From the NCBI GenBank assembly GCA_023213315.1, contig JAKCPI010005089.1, positions 248,001 to 312,000 of the forward strand: a stretch of DNA of 64,000 bases. Direction: 5' to 3'. This document shows positions 12,317 to 24,670 of this stretch, one piece after another. The notes below the pieces were generated by a model that saw nothing but the letters and a program-made list of their open reading frames with translations, was not told where the DNA came from and ran no database searches. This DNA is from Euborellia annulipes (lineage: Eukaryota > Arthropoda > Insecta > Dermaptera > Anisolabididae). Both the position numbers and the translations under genes were made by a program. Numbering within the stretch: the first letter of the stretch is position 1; the number at the start of each line of letters is the position of its first letter.

Positions 12317-14496
12317 TAGGGTGTCCCTTATTTTTCGATTTTTATTTTTTTTTTGGTTATACCCTCTAATTTTTTTACTTATATTATAAAACACTCGTAA
12401 ATAAAATTTGACCCCATTTGGAGTTCATTTACCTCCCCCGACCGTCTTGGGCGGGATTTTGAAAATTTTTATTTTTTTGCGTATACGTTCTCATTTTGTT
12501 TATTATATTAAAAAATACTCACAAATCAAATTTTACGTCAATCGGAGTTCATTTAGCCCCCCGACCCCCCTGTGAAAAAATTTCGAAATTTTTTTTCTCG
12601 GATAGGTTATAATTTTGTTGATTCTATTAAAAAACACTCGCAAAATAAATTTTATATCATTCAAAGTTCATTAACTACCCCCTACCCCCTTGAAACATGC
12701 CCAGTTAGGTGAGAGAGTATTGGCGCGCTCCCGCGGCGACTTCCTATCTTTAATATGCAATTATTTAATTTTGTTGAAATAATTTGATTAGAAAATAATA
12801 AAACAAGAAATTAAATACCAATATTTACTTAAAAGTACAAAAAAGTAATAAATTTTGTTGATATTTCCTTTTTTTTTACAGTCGGGATAAAAATGCCTCC
12901 TTTCTGCTCCAGCTCACAACGTTGAAGGAATGGCTTTTGGTCTCCCTCAACGATTATTATGAAAGTTTTCTATTAGCATTACAGCCCTTTCAGCTGTATC
13001 ATTCACAGCTTTTAGAGAAAGAACTGGTCTTTTGACTTCTAAATATGAAGTGTTGCTCCGCCACGAGAGAGGATTCTCTTCAAAAAGTGTGTCGCTCTAC
13101 CTTCAATGGAGAATATCTTTTTATAAAATCCTATAGACTTTTCTTCTTTAAATTAATTACCATCTTCGTTTTTACAATTTAATATTTATTAATTCAAATA
13201 TCCAACAAACGATAGGGTGCCGCCCGGAGTAGAACCACGAATCCACTGATTTATATTCAGTGTGCCCTAACCGCTGGACCACAGCACGGTATTCGGTTAT
13301 TTGAGATCATTCAGAATCACGTGATGTATATAATATCTTATATATTATAGGTATAATTTCTTATTTATCTTCGTTTTTGTTTGTCAATTTTATCATCCAA
13401 AAGCGATATACCCAGTAAAGAAAAAGACCTCTTCTTCAGTTAAATTATATTTGGAGGAAATTTAGGGTTAGATTGAGCAACCCAGACAAACAAGGACTAC
13501 CAGATATCTGTTTCTTTATGACAACGACTATGTTACGCTATGGATTCAATGTATTTCGGCAGTAAAGGCAAGTTTTCAAGATTTTAGCTTTCTGAAAGCA
13601 TTACAAGATTACGAAAGGTTCCGATCATTTTTAAAGCAGCCTTAAGAAAATTTTTCCCTAATATAATTTAACTAGCGAAGTGTTCATTATATCTCTTTTG
13701 GATGGTGAAGTTGACGTCCAAACAAAAACGAATATGGTAATTAATTTAAAGAAGAAAAGTCTATAGGATTTCGTAAAAAGATATTCTCCATTGAAGGTAG
13801 AAGACACTCTTTTTGAAGAGAATCCTCTCTCGTGGCAGATTTAGAAGTCAAAAGACCAGTTCTTTCTCTAAAAGCTGTGAATGATACAGCTAAAGGGCGT
13901 AATGCTAATAGAAAACTTTCATAATAATCGTTGAGGGAGAAAACCTTCCTTCAATGTTGTGAGGAAGAAAGGTTTTATCCGATGTAAAAAAAGAATATAA
14001 AAAATTTATTACTTTTTGTACTTTAAGTAAATATTGGTATTTAATTTCTTGTTTTATTATTTTCTAATCAAATTATTTCAACAAAATTAAATAATTGCAT
14101 ATTAAAGATAGGAAGTCGCCGCGGAATATCTCACCTAACTGGGCATGTTTAAGGGGTAGGGGTAGTTAATGAACTTTGAATGATATAAAATTTATTTTGT
14201 GAGTGTTTTTTAATAGAATCAAAAATTATAACCTATCAGAAAAAAAAATTTCGAAATTTTCCAGTCTAAATAACCCGATTGCGTAAAATTTGATTTGTGA
14301 GTATTTTTTAATATAATAAACAAAATGAGAACGTATACGCAAAAAAATAAAAATTTTCAAAATCCGCCCAAGAGGTCGGGGAGGTAAATGAACTCCAAAT
14401 GGGGTCAAATTTTATTTACGAGTGTTTTATAATATAAGTAAAAAAATTAGAGGGTATAACCAAAAAAATAAAAATCGAAAAATAAGGGACACCCTA
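12317..14496. mobile_element. DNA element with very long terminal inverted repeats
   Basis: Termini TAGGGTGTCCCTTATTTTTC at 12317 and its inverse ending 14496 are flanked on both sides by ATATATAT (12309-12316, 14497-14504). Arms of about 760-870 bp (to about 13185, from about 13733) are nearly complementary. The loop of about 550 bp contains a tRNA-like sequence. No transposase frame survives. Confidence 0.78.
13216..13287 (-). tRNA. tRNA-like sequence (pseudogene or SINE head)
   Basis: On the minus strand the acceptor arms GTGCTGT and GCGGCAC pair over 7 bp. There is a D-arm-like TCC..GGG, a 6-bp anticodon stem CACTGA/TCAGTG with a 7-nt loop (nominal anticodon AUA) and a T-arm with a mismatch around GGTTCTACTCC. 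The unusual anticodon and imperfect T stem argue against a working tRNA. Confidence 0.45.
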
Positions 14497-14504
14497 ATAT
14501 ATAT

Positions 14505-15405
14505 AGGTCTAAGTGGATTGAAATTGCTACGTGGGCCGTTTATTCACATAGAAGACTACATAAGTTTAACAATAAATTAAACTTCAATAAAAATAATATT
14601 CAGATATTTTAATCCTATCCACCACCAAAATTGAAATAGTTTAAGAGAATGATTGTTGCCAGAATTACTTTATTAATATTAAGTGGTAAATCAGAAACAC
14701 CTATTCTTTAAAAATTTCTGAAGAAAATAAAATAATCACCTTACAAAAAATTGTTACATTCATTGGAACCTTGTTTGGAAATCTTTTTCAAAACAAGTGC
14801 ATTAGGACTGGCACTGGGAACGCCTAGTAGTTATGCAAAACAGACAGACAATCATATTTCATGCCTATTTACTAATTCATATTTATTCATCCCAGGTAAT
14901 CGTGTATGAGATTATTCTGCTTGTACAATTATATAGCCAGGACTCACTTCTTATATACAAACACACACTATTCATAATTATATGTAGTAATCCTAAACCA
15001 ATGAACCATTTCTTCTATTAATACACAGGCATTTTTCTACCCAATTAAAATGTTTATAATCATTTCTTTGAAGCGTGGCTTGTATTTATCTGTTTATGGA
15101 ATTAAATCTGATTTTTGTTTCTACAAGAGATAGGTAGATAGATATGTTTATTGTGCTCTGAACTGAACTTATAGACATTTGCTGCTTTCTCCTCATCAAT
15201 GCGGTTAGAGCTTATTTCGAAAATGCTCATTTAATCGGCTTGTCAAAACCGCTAATGAACCCGAGCGTCTTATGGAATCTGGAATTCCATCCCAATGTAA
15301 AAGATCAGCCATTTGGTATTTGGTAGTTTAATTGATTCACCTGGTCATTATGAAGCAATCTCATAACTTAAGGTGCGAGGATATAAATCAGTTATATTGG
15401 TCAAA
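14505..15405. other. Unassigned DNA
   Basis: No coding or clear repeat signal. Confidence 0.35.
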
Positions 15406-15409
15406 TTAA

Positions 15410-16040
15410 AAATAGTCTGGTATGACGCACAGCACACAATTTTCTCCTAATATGGTAATAGAAAATTGTGTACTGTGCTGTCATACCAGATTTTTTGTGT
15501 CGAGATTTATTTAGCTTCCCATAGTACCTTAGTTCCAAACTTGACCCCTTGCATTTCATAAGTAAAAATCTGAAATACATCATAAACTTCATACATACAA
15601 AAAAATCTTAACTTTTTCCTATGAAGTACAAGAGTAAAGTGTGCTTCAAAAAGATTTTAAGGGCAAAATGAGAATATACATTTTAAAAATCCAAAATACT
15701 ACATCAGTAAAATGTACTTCAAACAATTTTCACTAAATATTTTACTGGTATACTTTTTAAAGAGCATCCAAAAAATAGTTGATTTACGAATTTTAATCAA
15801 AATCGTTAGAGCCAATTTTGAGAAAAAAAAACGGAAAAGTATACTTTAGTAAAATACTAGTAGATTTTGTTCAAAAGCTTATTTTAACTGTCCGTGAAGG
15901 TACATAACTTAAATATAAAATTTCAACCTCGTAGCACATTTTCTTTATTCCTTACATTACACACAGTCATATAGACCAATTTGCGAAAACCACTTTTTTG
16001 GATCCAGGGGACCTCAAAACGTATATATTCATCAAAATAT
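15410..16040. repeat. Palindromic repeat family A, copy with intact centre
   Basis: The centre palindrome (GTATGACGCACAGCACAC inverted to about 15490) is followed by the right arm to GACCTCAAAACG and TCATCAAAATA. Confidence 0.75.
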
Positions 16041-17410
16041 AGTAAATTCCGTGCAACAATCCAACTCATTTAGTCAAGGCGTTTAAGAGATATAAATTAT
16101 TTATCTAAGAAAAAATGGCGGATCTCAGCTGAAAAAGCTTTCGCATTTCCGTTTTAATTTTGACCAAAATAATCACTTCCTGAGTTATCTCCCCATATTA
16201 CAGAAGCATAGTGCATATTAATACTGAGCAATTTTGACCGAAGATCAAATTAACCAGTAAAACATCTCAAATTTGCGCATTCAAAGTATATTTTTGCTCC
16301 CCTACTTTTCCTTAATCAGTAATCAACTTCGACTCCGATCTTCTAACCCCTACAACATCCAAAACTTCACCAAATAATTTATATCTCTAGAAACCTCTGA
16401 GTTGAATTTCTGCAATGAACTCACTAATATAATGTTCTAGTTTGGGAATAGATCGAGCGACAATCCGACACTATTTAGATCGAGAGAGAGAATCCTCCCC
16501 ACGTAGTGGGGGATGGCCTTTTATAACATTTTTCAAGACCATTCCCGTGGGAACAGTGATACATATGCAAAGACGTGACGTAGTTTGCACTTTTCCGTGG
16601 GAATCTTTGTATGTGTTTTTTTTTTTAATCTTACTTAGAATTTTGATTTTCAAATTTCAAATTTTGTATCTCTCTCTCTCTCTTTAGGCTTCACAACAGC
16701 TTTATGATTGTATCTTGAGTGTCCGAAAAGTTGTATCTTTTACAACAGTTTAGTCGAAATCAAGAATTTTTATTTAATAACAACAGTAAAAGCCTCAACT
16801 CTCAAAAAAATTCAACTCATTTGATCAAGACGTTCCTGATAATTTTATTTAATGAAAAAATATGATGGATGAAAGAAGTGCATATTAGGGAACACTTTCT
16901 AAGAACTGATTGTTCTTTAGAAAGATCAACTATCCTAATTATTGTAGTAGGGTTGTGATGCCCAATCATGAATTTACGTTTACCTCAAGTACAAAGCACC
17001 TCCAATACAAGGCCAGACAACAGTAGTTGAATTGTAGGATAATTAAAGAGTTAATGATCATTTGTCTTATTTTTATTGGCAAGAAATCTTTCATTCTTTT
17101 ATTTTTATAGACTTTGTTTGAAACTTCAGAAACATAGAGAAACTGAGAGAATAGATGGCTTTTATTTGCTCTGAATAGATTAGTGATCATAGAGCGTAAA
17201 ATATAAAAGTGGTTAAAATTCTACAGTCTCTCTAGTTCATATCTCATTTCTTTTAATTACGTTACAGAACCAGTCAGTATTGTGTCTTTTTATCAATGAA
17301 TAAATTTTTTTTATTAAATTTTCGAGTTTGTAAATATTTTTATTTTAAAATGTTTAAACATTGATTTCGCCAGTAAGAACCAATAAATATACTCTATGTT
17401 TAATTTTATC
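16041..17410. other. Unassigned DNA with a diverged short repeat
   Basis: CAACTCATTTAGTCAAGGCG near 16070 recurs diverged as CAACTCATTTGATCAAGACG near 16812. A CT microsatellite lies at 16671-16685. No gene. Confidence 0.35.
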
Positions 17411-17785
17411 GACCATTTACATTTTTATTCCTGGGTGGTGAGGGAGTGGCTCAAAGCATTGCTTTGCCTGGGGGCCTTTAATGCTCTTAAGACGGTATTG
17501 TTAATGAGGACCGCGGATATTAAAAAAAAAAAAAAAAAATAGTGCAAAATCGTCTTCTCCCTCATGTTAATTAATCATCTTTAAATTATAATCGATCACC
17601 TTAAAATGAGATGAGGGTTCCGATACCAGAAATAAAATTGCCTATCATATTGAAATAAATTTTAAGAACCTCTGACATTTACAAGAAGTTAAATACCTCT
17701 GTAAATGTAGAATGAGAATATCTTCAAAAAATTAGTATATTAATTGCGAATCTTTAATGTCAAATTTAAAAAAAAAAATTAAATT

Positions 17786-18200
17786 TATGCCCGGTTTCAA
17801 CACTTCTAATTAACTAGCTAGTCTCGGATAAGCTAATCATATGATTAAACAAGAGCCAACCGACATCGTAGTTAACTAGCTATGAGGCTTAATTAAGGGG
17901 TGAAATTCGGAACACAAGCCAGTTTTATTTATTTTTTCTGAAATTAAAAAAAAAAATTAATTATTTTAATGTTTAATATTTATTTTAATTAATTTTTTAA
18001 TAATTTGTATAAATTATGTCTTTATTAAGTTGTTAACTTCACAAAACTTTCCTTATACCTCCGATAACTAATTAGATGTGAATTTTTTTTTTTTTTTAAC
18101 TCGAAGGTTAAGCGTGTTCTTGTTTACTATATCGTTAATTTGCTATCGGTCGGATAAGTTTGCTAGTTGACTAGAACTGAAGCAACCGGCTCTTAATGTT
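17786..18200. repeat. Terminal-inverted-repeat element
   Basis: GCCCGGTTTCAACACTTCTA near 17790 is inverted, diverged, near 18190 (GAACTGAAGCAACCGGCTC), with TTAACTAGCTAG motifs inside both ends. Confidence 0.5.
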
Positions 18201-18369
18201 ACTTTGGTAAATTGTCACTGGACGAAATACAGAAAGAATATCAAGATTCTAAAATATAGAATAAAAATAACGAGAATATATTATTAATTTTTTCATTTAT
18301 ATTAAACAAAAGATATAAAATTTTTAAATTTTGTTACTCGTACATTTCAATGATAATAAAACAATCATA

Positions 18370-18560
18370 AAAAAAAATAAATAAATAATAAATTAAGATA
18401 AATATATATAAATATAAATAATAAATAAATATATATATATATATATAAATAAATATATTAATATAATAAATAATATATATATATAATAAATAAATATAAA
18501 TATATATATAAATATATAATAAATAAATAAATATATATAAATAATAAATAAAAAAAAATA
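18370..18560. repeat. TA/TAAA-rich low-complexity tract
   Basis: An almost pure run of ATAAATAA and TATATA units. Confidence 0.9.
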
Positions 18561-18629
18561 AATTTGAAACCGCAAATAAAAAGTAAAATTCTGACTAGAT
18601 CAGTGATTGGAATTAATCCAAAGACTTTT

Positions 18630-19380
18630 TACTTTCTCTTGCCTATATATGTAATATATTGAGTATAAATTCTTTATATATATATATAGCGAAAATAGTG
18701 GATTCATGCCAAAAATTCGATGTCGAGATTTTGATGGAAATGTATGTTTTGAGGTCCCCTGAGTTTTTAAACAAAATCGGCCAATAAGTATTAGTACTTT
18801 ACTAAAGTAGTTTTTCAGTTTTTTCGATTTTCTCAAAATTCACACTAAAGATTTTGATTAAAATTCATAAATCAACTATTTTTTGGATGCTCTTTAAAAA
18901 GTAAATTAGTAAAAATTTTCGTGAAGTACACTTTACTGATGTAGTATTTCAGATTTTTCAAATTCATCTTTTGCCTCTTTCTTCCATAGAGCCAATGTTA
19001 ATCCCTGTGGGGATTAGGATTGTATGTAAATTTTGATTCAAAAGGGGGTCCCTTTTACACATTTAAAAAAATTGAATTAGGATTAAAATTCATAAATCAA
19101 ATTTTTTTTGCTCTTTAAAAAATCAATAAGTTTTTTTGTGAAAAATGTTTATAGTACACTCTGTTGATGTACTTTTTCAGTTTTATTGGATTTTCTCAAA
19201 ATTTACTAGAACGTTTTTGATTAAAATTCATAAATAATGTTTTTAAAAAATTATATTACTAAGTTTTTTAAAACGTGTTTGAAGTATCTGATTTTGATTT
19301 ACTGATGTAGTATTTCAGATTATTTAAATTCATTTTTTGGCTCCTATCCATTACAGGGATTTGCATGTTAATTTCGATTC
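18630..19380 (-). repeat. Palindromic repeat family A, partial copy
   Basis: From TACTTTCTCTTGCCTATATA through the full set of one arm to GATTTGCATGTTAATTTCG. Confidence 0.72.
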
Positions 19381-19429
19381 AAAAGGAATAAATTTGATTG
19401 AGGAACAAATGAAATAAATTTGTCTTTTT

Positions 19430-19495
19430 GGGCCGGGAAGCGAACCCTGGACCCTAGGCACGAGTCTTCTCTCTGAGCCACGAGTCACGTTCTCT
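19430..19495 (-). repeat. tRNA-derived SINE head
   Basis: On the minus strand an A-box-like TGGCTCAGAGAGAAGA is followed about 25 nt later by a B-box-like GGTTCGCTTCC, in the order of a Pol III promoter. No full cloverleaf. Confidence 0.45.
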
Positions 19496-19684
19496 TGTTT
19501 TATGTTGGCCATATAATAAAATAAGAAGTAAGATTAGAGTTTATTTAATTCTAAATGTAACACTTAGGATACCTGGTAGGCCTATAATCAAATAATAGTA
19601 AATTACTTTTCTACTGTACTATATATCACATAAAGATAGAAGTCAAATTACAATCAGTGAAATAACGCGCTTTCGAGATCTTTT

Positions 19685-19760
19685 CAAGAGCGGATCCAAA
19701 GGAGTTTCTCGGGAGTGTGGGGGGGGGGGGAATATGGTGTGACTGTTCGCACAAGACACA
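19685..19760. mobile_element. Fragment of the hAT-type MITE found at 57988
   Basis: GAGCGGATCCAAAGGAGTTT, CTCGGGAGTGTGG and GGTGTGACTGTTCGCACA match the reverse complement of the right end of the 57988-58259 element. Confidence 0.6.
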
Positions 19761-19859
19761 ATTTTATATTAATTTATTTACCAGAATATATATACAAATC
19801 AAATTCTTAAGTATTAATTTTTAAAATTTTACATAAATTTAATTTTCAAAAGCACCTTA

Positions 19860-20510
19860 GTTCCAAATTTGAATTTTAAATGTTGACTGCTTGAAATAAA
19901 CTATGGTTATTTTTCAAAATCTCATATTTGGATATTTTATACACAATGGAGAATCGTAAATAAATACAAAATTTCTTAAGAATTGGAAAATTTTTTTTTT
20001 AATGTGTAAAAAGTTCCAAAGGGGACCCCCCTTTTGAATCGAAATTAACATGCAAATCCCCATAGGGATTTAACATTGGCTCTATGGCGAAGAGCCTGAA
20101 GTGTACTTCAAAACACTTTTAGGGCAAAATGAGAATATACATTTTAAAGAGCATCTAAAAAATAATTGATTTTTGAATTTTAAAAAATTTTGGTGCGGGG
20201 AATTTTGAGAAATTCGAAAAAAACTAAAAAAGAAACATCAATAAAGTACTAGTACTTTTTGGCCGATTTTGTTCAAAAACTTATTTTGAGTGTCCTGGAG
20301 GGTACCTAACTTAAATATAAAATTTCAACCCACCAGCTCAATTCTTTCATGCTAAAAATCGTTACACTCACACACACAGTTAGACAGACCAATTTGCGGG
20401 ATGGACTCAGGGGACCTCAAAATCAAAATCTCGACATCGAATTTTTGACATGATCGCAATACTTTCTCTCTCTATATATTTCATATATAGGGTAAGAGAA
20501 AGTTAAAATA
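19860..20510 (+). repeat. Palindromic repeat family A, partial copy
   Basis: Same block order as the copy at 5690-6330, ending in TTCATATATAGGGTAAGAG. Confidence 0.72.
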
Positions 20511-22191
20511 CGCCTTTAGTTAGGCAACTAAAATAACATCTTTGTTATTCGGAAAATCATTTTTTTGACATTTGGGCGACGGTATTATTATTTATTTAAA
20601 TTAATTGGTAGCCAATATAACCGAGTCATTTGACAACAGAGGCGTAGTTTACTGAAATTATCTTGAAAATCGTTATTAATATACTTTTTCTTTTGTTAGG
20701 ATTTAATATGATTTTGAAAGATATTTTTACTTGTGTTCTTTTGAAAAGTTATTTTGGGTTTTTTAATGTGCTTACAAAGTGGATAAACGAATGCGTTCGC
20801 TTCCTTTCGTTCAACAATTAAAGAACCATTTGAAAATTAAATGGTTTTTTTGTAGATAAGAAAAGAGCAAGGATTCTTTTGTTTGCGGAAGTTGGTGTCT
20901 GATATATTTTTTGTTTTGACAAATATATCAGATTATTAGAAACTCGTTATATTTTTTTAGATTCTTATCACAGAAATTTTCATTTCTTTTTATCTTGAAT
21001 AATATATATGCAAAATAAATAGAATATATCCTTTCTTTTGATTATTATTCAATTTCATTTAATTATCTCTTCCTTTCTTTCTTATAATAACTTTTTAATT
21101 GACGTTTTATTAGAATTGATAGCCAATTTATTTAAGAAATATCTAAGTGTCAAAAAAGAAACCTTTTAAATAAAAACATATAAAGTTTATTTTTTAATCT
21201 AGATGGATTCAGGAAACAAAGCTTCTATTCATTATATAAATTGAAAATATTTGCAAGCTCCGGCATGTATATTTCATGATTAGATTGAGGCCTTTTAAGT
21301 CTAGTAATAATTTTACGATCATTTGCCCTTTTCCAGCCTGAAAGGGCTTGTCCCATTTCCACCCCGCTCCGGTCTGTTCCAGCTCTTTCACAAATAAATA
21401 TAAACAAATGAATTATAAGTTTATTCATCTGATTAGCGACATGTTTATATCATGTTGACAGATAACACAAAATAAAAAATGCCTCTCAACGTGGGCCAGG
21501 CCATTTGGTCCCAGAAAAAAAAAAATATTCAGGGGCTACAGAGACCTCTGAGTAGGTCACGAAAATTCAATTCATCAATAACTTGTAAATAAAAACCATC
21601 CATATCAAAAGAAAGTACTTATACTTGTAGTAAATTTTATTTTTATTATAAAAAGCTTTCTTTTTTTGTTTAGCGTACGTAAGCAGCCAACCCCGCGCAA
21701 GTGCGGTCATGATTGGTTTATTATGCGATTCCCTAAAAAGTTATTTTATCTTTTGACAAGATAGCCAGGGGTGTAAATATTTATTTTTTTTTGTGGGCCA
21801 CGAGTAAAAAAAAAAAAAATGTGAACCACTGATCTATATAATGTTATTTATTTAACAACAAAATAATGAGAACATTTTGATTTTAGACATCCAAAATAAA
21901 TTTCTAAAACACCAATTCTCTTACGTTGAGGCCTTAAAATTTTTATTCCTCAAGATGTATTTCTTTAGTATTTTTGAAATTTATTTAGATGTTCATCTGT
22001 CATCATTATTTTTATTTAATATTTATATTTTCATTTGTTATATTTAAGCCAATAGCATAAAATCGTTTGTTTGTTTTGTTTTGCAAATGCTTTGGGATGG
22101 ATTAACAATAACTTAGTCAACCTATAAATTTAAACGTTAAAGTTAAAGCCCGGGAATTCTAAATTTTAGATGAAAAAAAAACGTGACTTAC
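20511..22191. other. Shal intron 1 proximal part, unassigned
   Basis: AT-rich, with a hairpin at about 20902-20931 (TCTGATATAT/ATATATCAGA). No second Shal exon was found here on the minus strand. Confidence 0.4.
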
Positions 22192-23306
22192 CCTAAAGTA
22201 GTCATTGTAACAATCGTATACCAAAAGGCGGCAGGAATGGAAGTAAAGTTGGTGTTATTGACATTTTTTTCGGCATAAAACATAACAGTTGCGAAGATAA
22301 TGATAGCCATGGCGAGAGAGAACACGAGGAAGCCAAGTTCGGAGGCGCAGGACTTTAGCGTATAGCCGAGAATACGCAAGCCTTGCGAATGTCTGGAGAA
22401 CTTGAAAATACGGAATACTCGAAAGACCCGAAGAGTAACAAAAGCGCCGGACACATCATCGTTGTCGGTGATGCCTAGGCCGATGTAGTAGGGAAGGATG
22501 GCCACCACGTCAATGATACTCATGACACTGCGTACAAATTTGCATCTGTCCGGGGCGGCAAATAGCCGTAACAAGTATTCCGCAGTGAAAATCATTACAC
22601 AAGCTGTATCTAAACAGAAGAAAACAATCTTATAACGTTCTCCGCACGGAAGGGTTCCGGCTTTTCCAGGCCGGATGCCACAAGGCACGGTTTCCACTAC
22701 GTTGGCCATCACGGACACGGCGATGAAGAAGCCAGTGACATAGTAGAAGACCAGCGCAGCTGTGGACGTATGGGGGTTCTCGAAGGCCCGCCACATTTTC
22801 TGCCGAATATTGGTCAGCTGTTGAAGGTTCTGATCACCGTTTTCCGAGAGCTTGTCATCCATAAGCCGTTCAGCATTTTCACGTTTTCGATCTCGATAAT
22901 CTTCATAACAACAATCGCCAATAACATCTGGTAGTATGCCAAAGAAAGCGAGTTCTTCATCATAACTTGTTAAACACTCGTGTTTTGGGTAATGTAATTT
23001 GCCAGTACGATAATAATTTAGAATATGCCTGAAGATGTCAGGATCTCGGTCAAAGAAATATTCCTTACACTCTTCATCGTAAAAGAACTCACGCTCGTTG
23101 GAGCCGAGTAGTGTGTCTGGATATTTTTCAAGCGTGTTCCTCCAAGTCTCAAATCTACGACCTGAGACGTTGATGAGCAGTTTCTCGTCATCAGCTTTTC
23201 GCCGGTCCTTTGGGATCGGTGGCGGCGGCAACGGATGGGTTGCAATCGGCACCCAGCCGATGGCCGCCGCCCGAGCGAACGGCAGCCAAGCGGCGACCGA
23301 GGCCAT
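22192..23306 (-). CDS. Shal: Shal / Kv4 voltage-gated K+ channel, first coding exon (partial gene)
   Basis: This exon encodes residues 1-371 and two bases of codon 372 of a Kv4 channel, which carries the somatodendritic A-type potassium current. The start is Met at 23306 ([13 protein letters not shown]), the conserved Kv4 N-terminus; the open frame runs upstream to 23396 but that part is not Kv4-like. Visible in order: the KChIP-binding hydrophobic N-terminus, the T1 tetramerisation domain (about 40-135) with the Zn site His105, Cys111, Cys132, Cys133, S1 (about 184-204), S2 (226-247), S3 (260-278), S4 (287-306, [15 protein letters not shown] with regular Arg/Lys), S5 (322-345) and the pore helix [12 protein letters not shown]. 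The exon stops inside the selectivity filter at TTLG|YGD with a consensus donor GTAAGTC (22191 downward). I did not find the YGDMVP/S6/C-terminal exons between 1 and 22190, so they lie beyond the window or are hidden in repeats. The exon is far richer in GC than its surroundings. Very secure identification. Confidence 0.97.
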
Positions 23307-23426
23307 ACTATGTGGGGGAATGATCCCGGGATAATATTTAACGCGGCAGCCACCGCCGCTGACGTTCTTGTTCCTCGCCGGCCATCTTGCTCTCAACTGC
23401 TGCGGGTCCCGACCGCCGTCGCTGCC

Positions 23427-23560
23427 AACACCAACACAAACACAAACACCAACACTAATACACCATCACCAGTGCCATCGCCAACGCCGATGTCGCCACC
23501 GACACCAACGTCGCCACCGTCGCCACCTTTACTGTTGGCGTCGCTGGTGTCGTCGTCGTC
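23427..23560. repeat. CA-rich / CCACCG-rich simple repeat in Shal leader
   Basis: CCAACA and ACAAAC units occur at 23427-23462, followed by imperfect GCCACCG/ACACCAACG units to about 23560. Several frames are open across it only because the repeat lacks stop codons; these are not taken as genes. Confidence 0.7.
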
Positions 23561-24244
23561 GCCACCAACCTAATCCGATTGATTTTTCCTGGAGGAGCAC
23601 AACCAACCCTCTTGCCCCGTAACCCCTTAACGATCATAACGACATCTGCCGACGCCCTTGGGCGGGCAACGCTGACGTCACACACTCACACACATACACT
23701 GCCTTGCATATTTCTCTCCCCCTCTTCTCCCGCAACTTTTACAATTACTATTACTATTACGATTACTATACATACTATTAAACAAATGAAATAACGTAAT
23801 TTATTGCAAAAAGAAATAATTATAGTTGGCTCCTTGTTTTGCAATTTATTATCGTTTTTACGCAAGCTATATTACTGTATTCAAAAGTCACCCAAAACCT
23901 TCAACCCTTAAAACAATTCAGAGGGCCTCTCAACACCAAAACAGAAAGAAAAGGATCAAATCTAACTTAGTTCTGAGCTGTGCGCCCATAGTAAAAATTA
24001 TGAAAAAATCACGTAGGATGCTATAAGTGATGTGTTTGTTCTAAAATGAAGAAAGTAAAATAAAAGATTTTAGGAAAAATTAAGTAAATAGCCTATAATT
24101 TATTAGGCAGAGAAGAAACCGTTTTTTTTTTTTTTTTTTTTGTTTAATAGAAAATATTCAATTAAAAATATATACATTAGAGAAATACAGAATTTACAGG
24201 GGTTCTGTGCTTATTTAAATAAATTAAATGAATTTGTATAAGAC

Positions 24245-24262
24245 GCTTATCCTAGGATAAGC
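24245..24262. promoter_or_regulatory. Perfect 18-bp palindrome upstream of RMI1
   Basis: GCTTATCCTAGGATAAGC is a perfect inverted repeat without spacer, about 410 bp upstream of the RMI1 start codon. It contains two opposed GGATAA/TTATCC half sites, which resemble GATA-factor or homeodomain (TAATCC-like) cores. A regulatory role is only inferred. Confidence 0.35.
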
Positions 24263-24670
24263 AAGCAGCTAAATAAAACTAAAATTTGTAACATTTCGAT
24301 TTGAACTTAATTCAAATTTGACCTTACCATGGGGTGCATAAATTAGTTATTATTTCATTACATGAATGCCTTTTTAATATGATTTATTTTATAATATTTA
24401 TTATTAAAATTTTTATCTTTTTTTAAAGTGTTCTCGTTTCATTTTCGTTTAACGTTTTCAAATATAAAGTATTTTAAAATAAATTTATATTGCTACTTGA
24501 TCTAAACAAAATTTGTTTATATTTTCCCACACTCAAGTAATTTCTAAACTCGCCGTCCAGAGAGCGTTAGTTACTTTCAGTCACATTGAACTGTCAAACG
24601 TCTTTTAAATTTCTCTTTTTCAATCTCTTCGTCAGGTTTTCGTCTTCCAAATTTAATTAAATCAAGTCAA

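Larger units (their letters stand above)
23307..24670. promoter_or_regulatory. Divergent Shal / RMI1 intergenic and 5' leader region
   Basis: This interval separates two divergently transcribed genes. The half next to Shal (about 23307-23680) is GC-rich with many CpG, unlike the AT-rich background, and should hold the Shal 5' leader. It includes a CA-rich tract near 23427-23462 and repeated GCCACC-like units to about 23560. The RMI1 side is AT-rich and holds a poly-T run (24123-24140) and a perfect 18-bp palindrome at 24245-24262. I see no clear TATA box for either gene. Assignment as a regulatory region is inferred from position and composition. Confidence 0.5.

Noticed and set aside
16442..16687. 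81-aa open frame at 16.4 kb as a gene
   Set aside because: Low-complexity ending in a CT repeat, antisense frame also open, no homologue recognised.
18370..18575. Hydrophobic 60-aa frame
   Set aside because: Translation of TA-rich low-complexity sequence.
21209..21428. Open frames near 21.3 kb as the second Shal exon
   Set aside because: Neither frame contains YGDM, S6 or the Kv4 C-terminal sequence.
23018..23794. Overlapping open frames on both strands around the Shal exon and leader
   Set aside because: Shadows of the Shal frame and of CA/CCG repeats without stops; no family resemblance.
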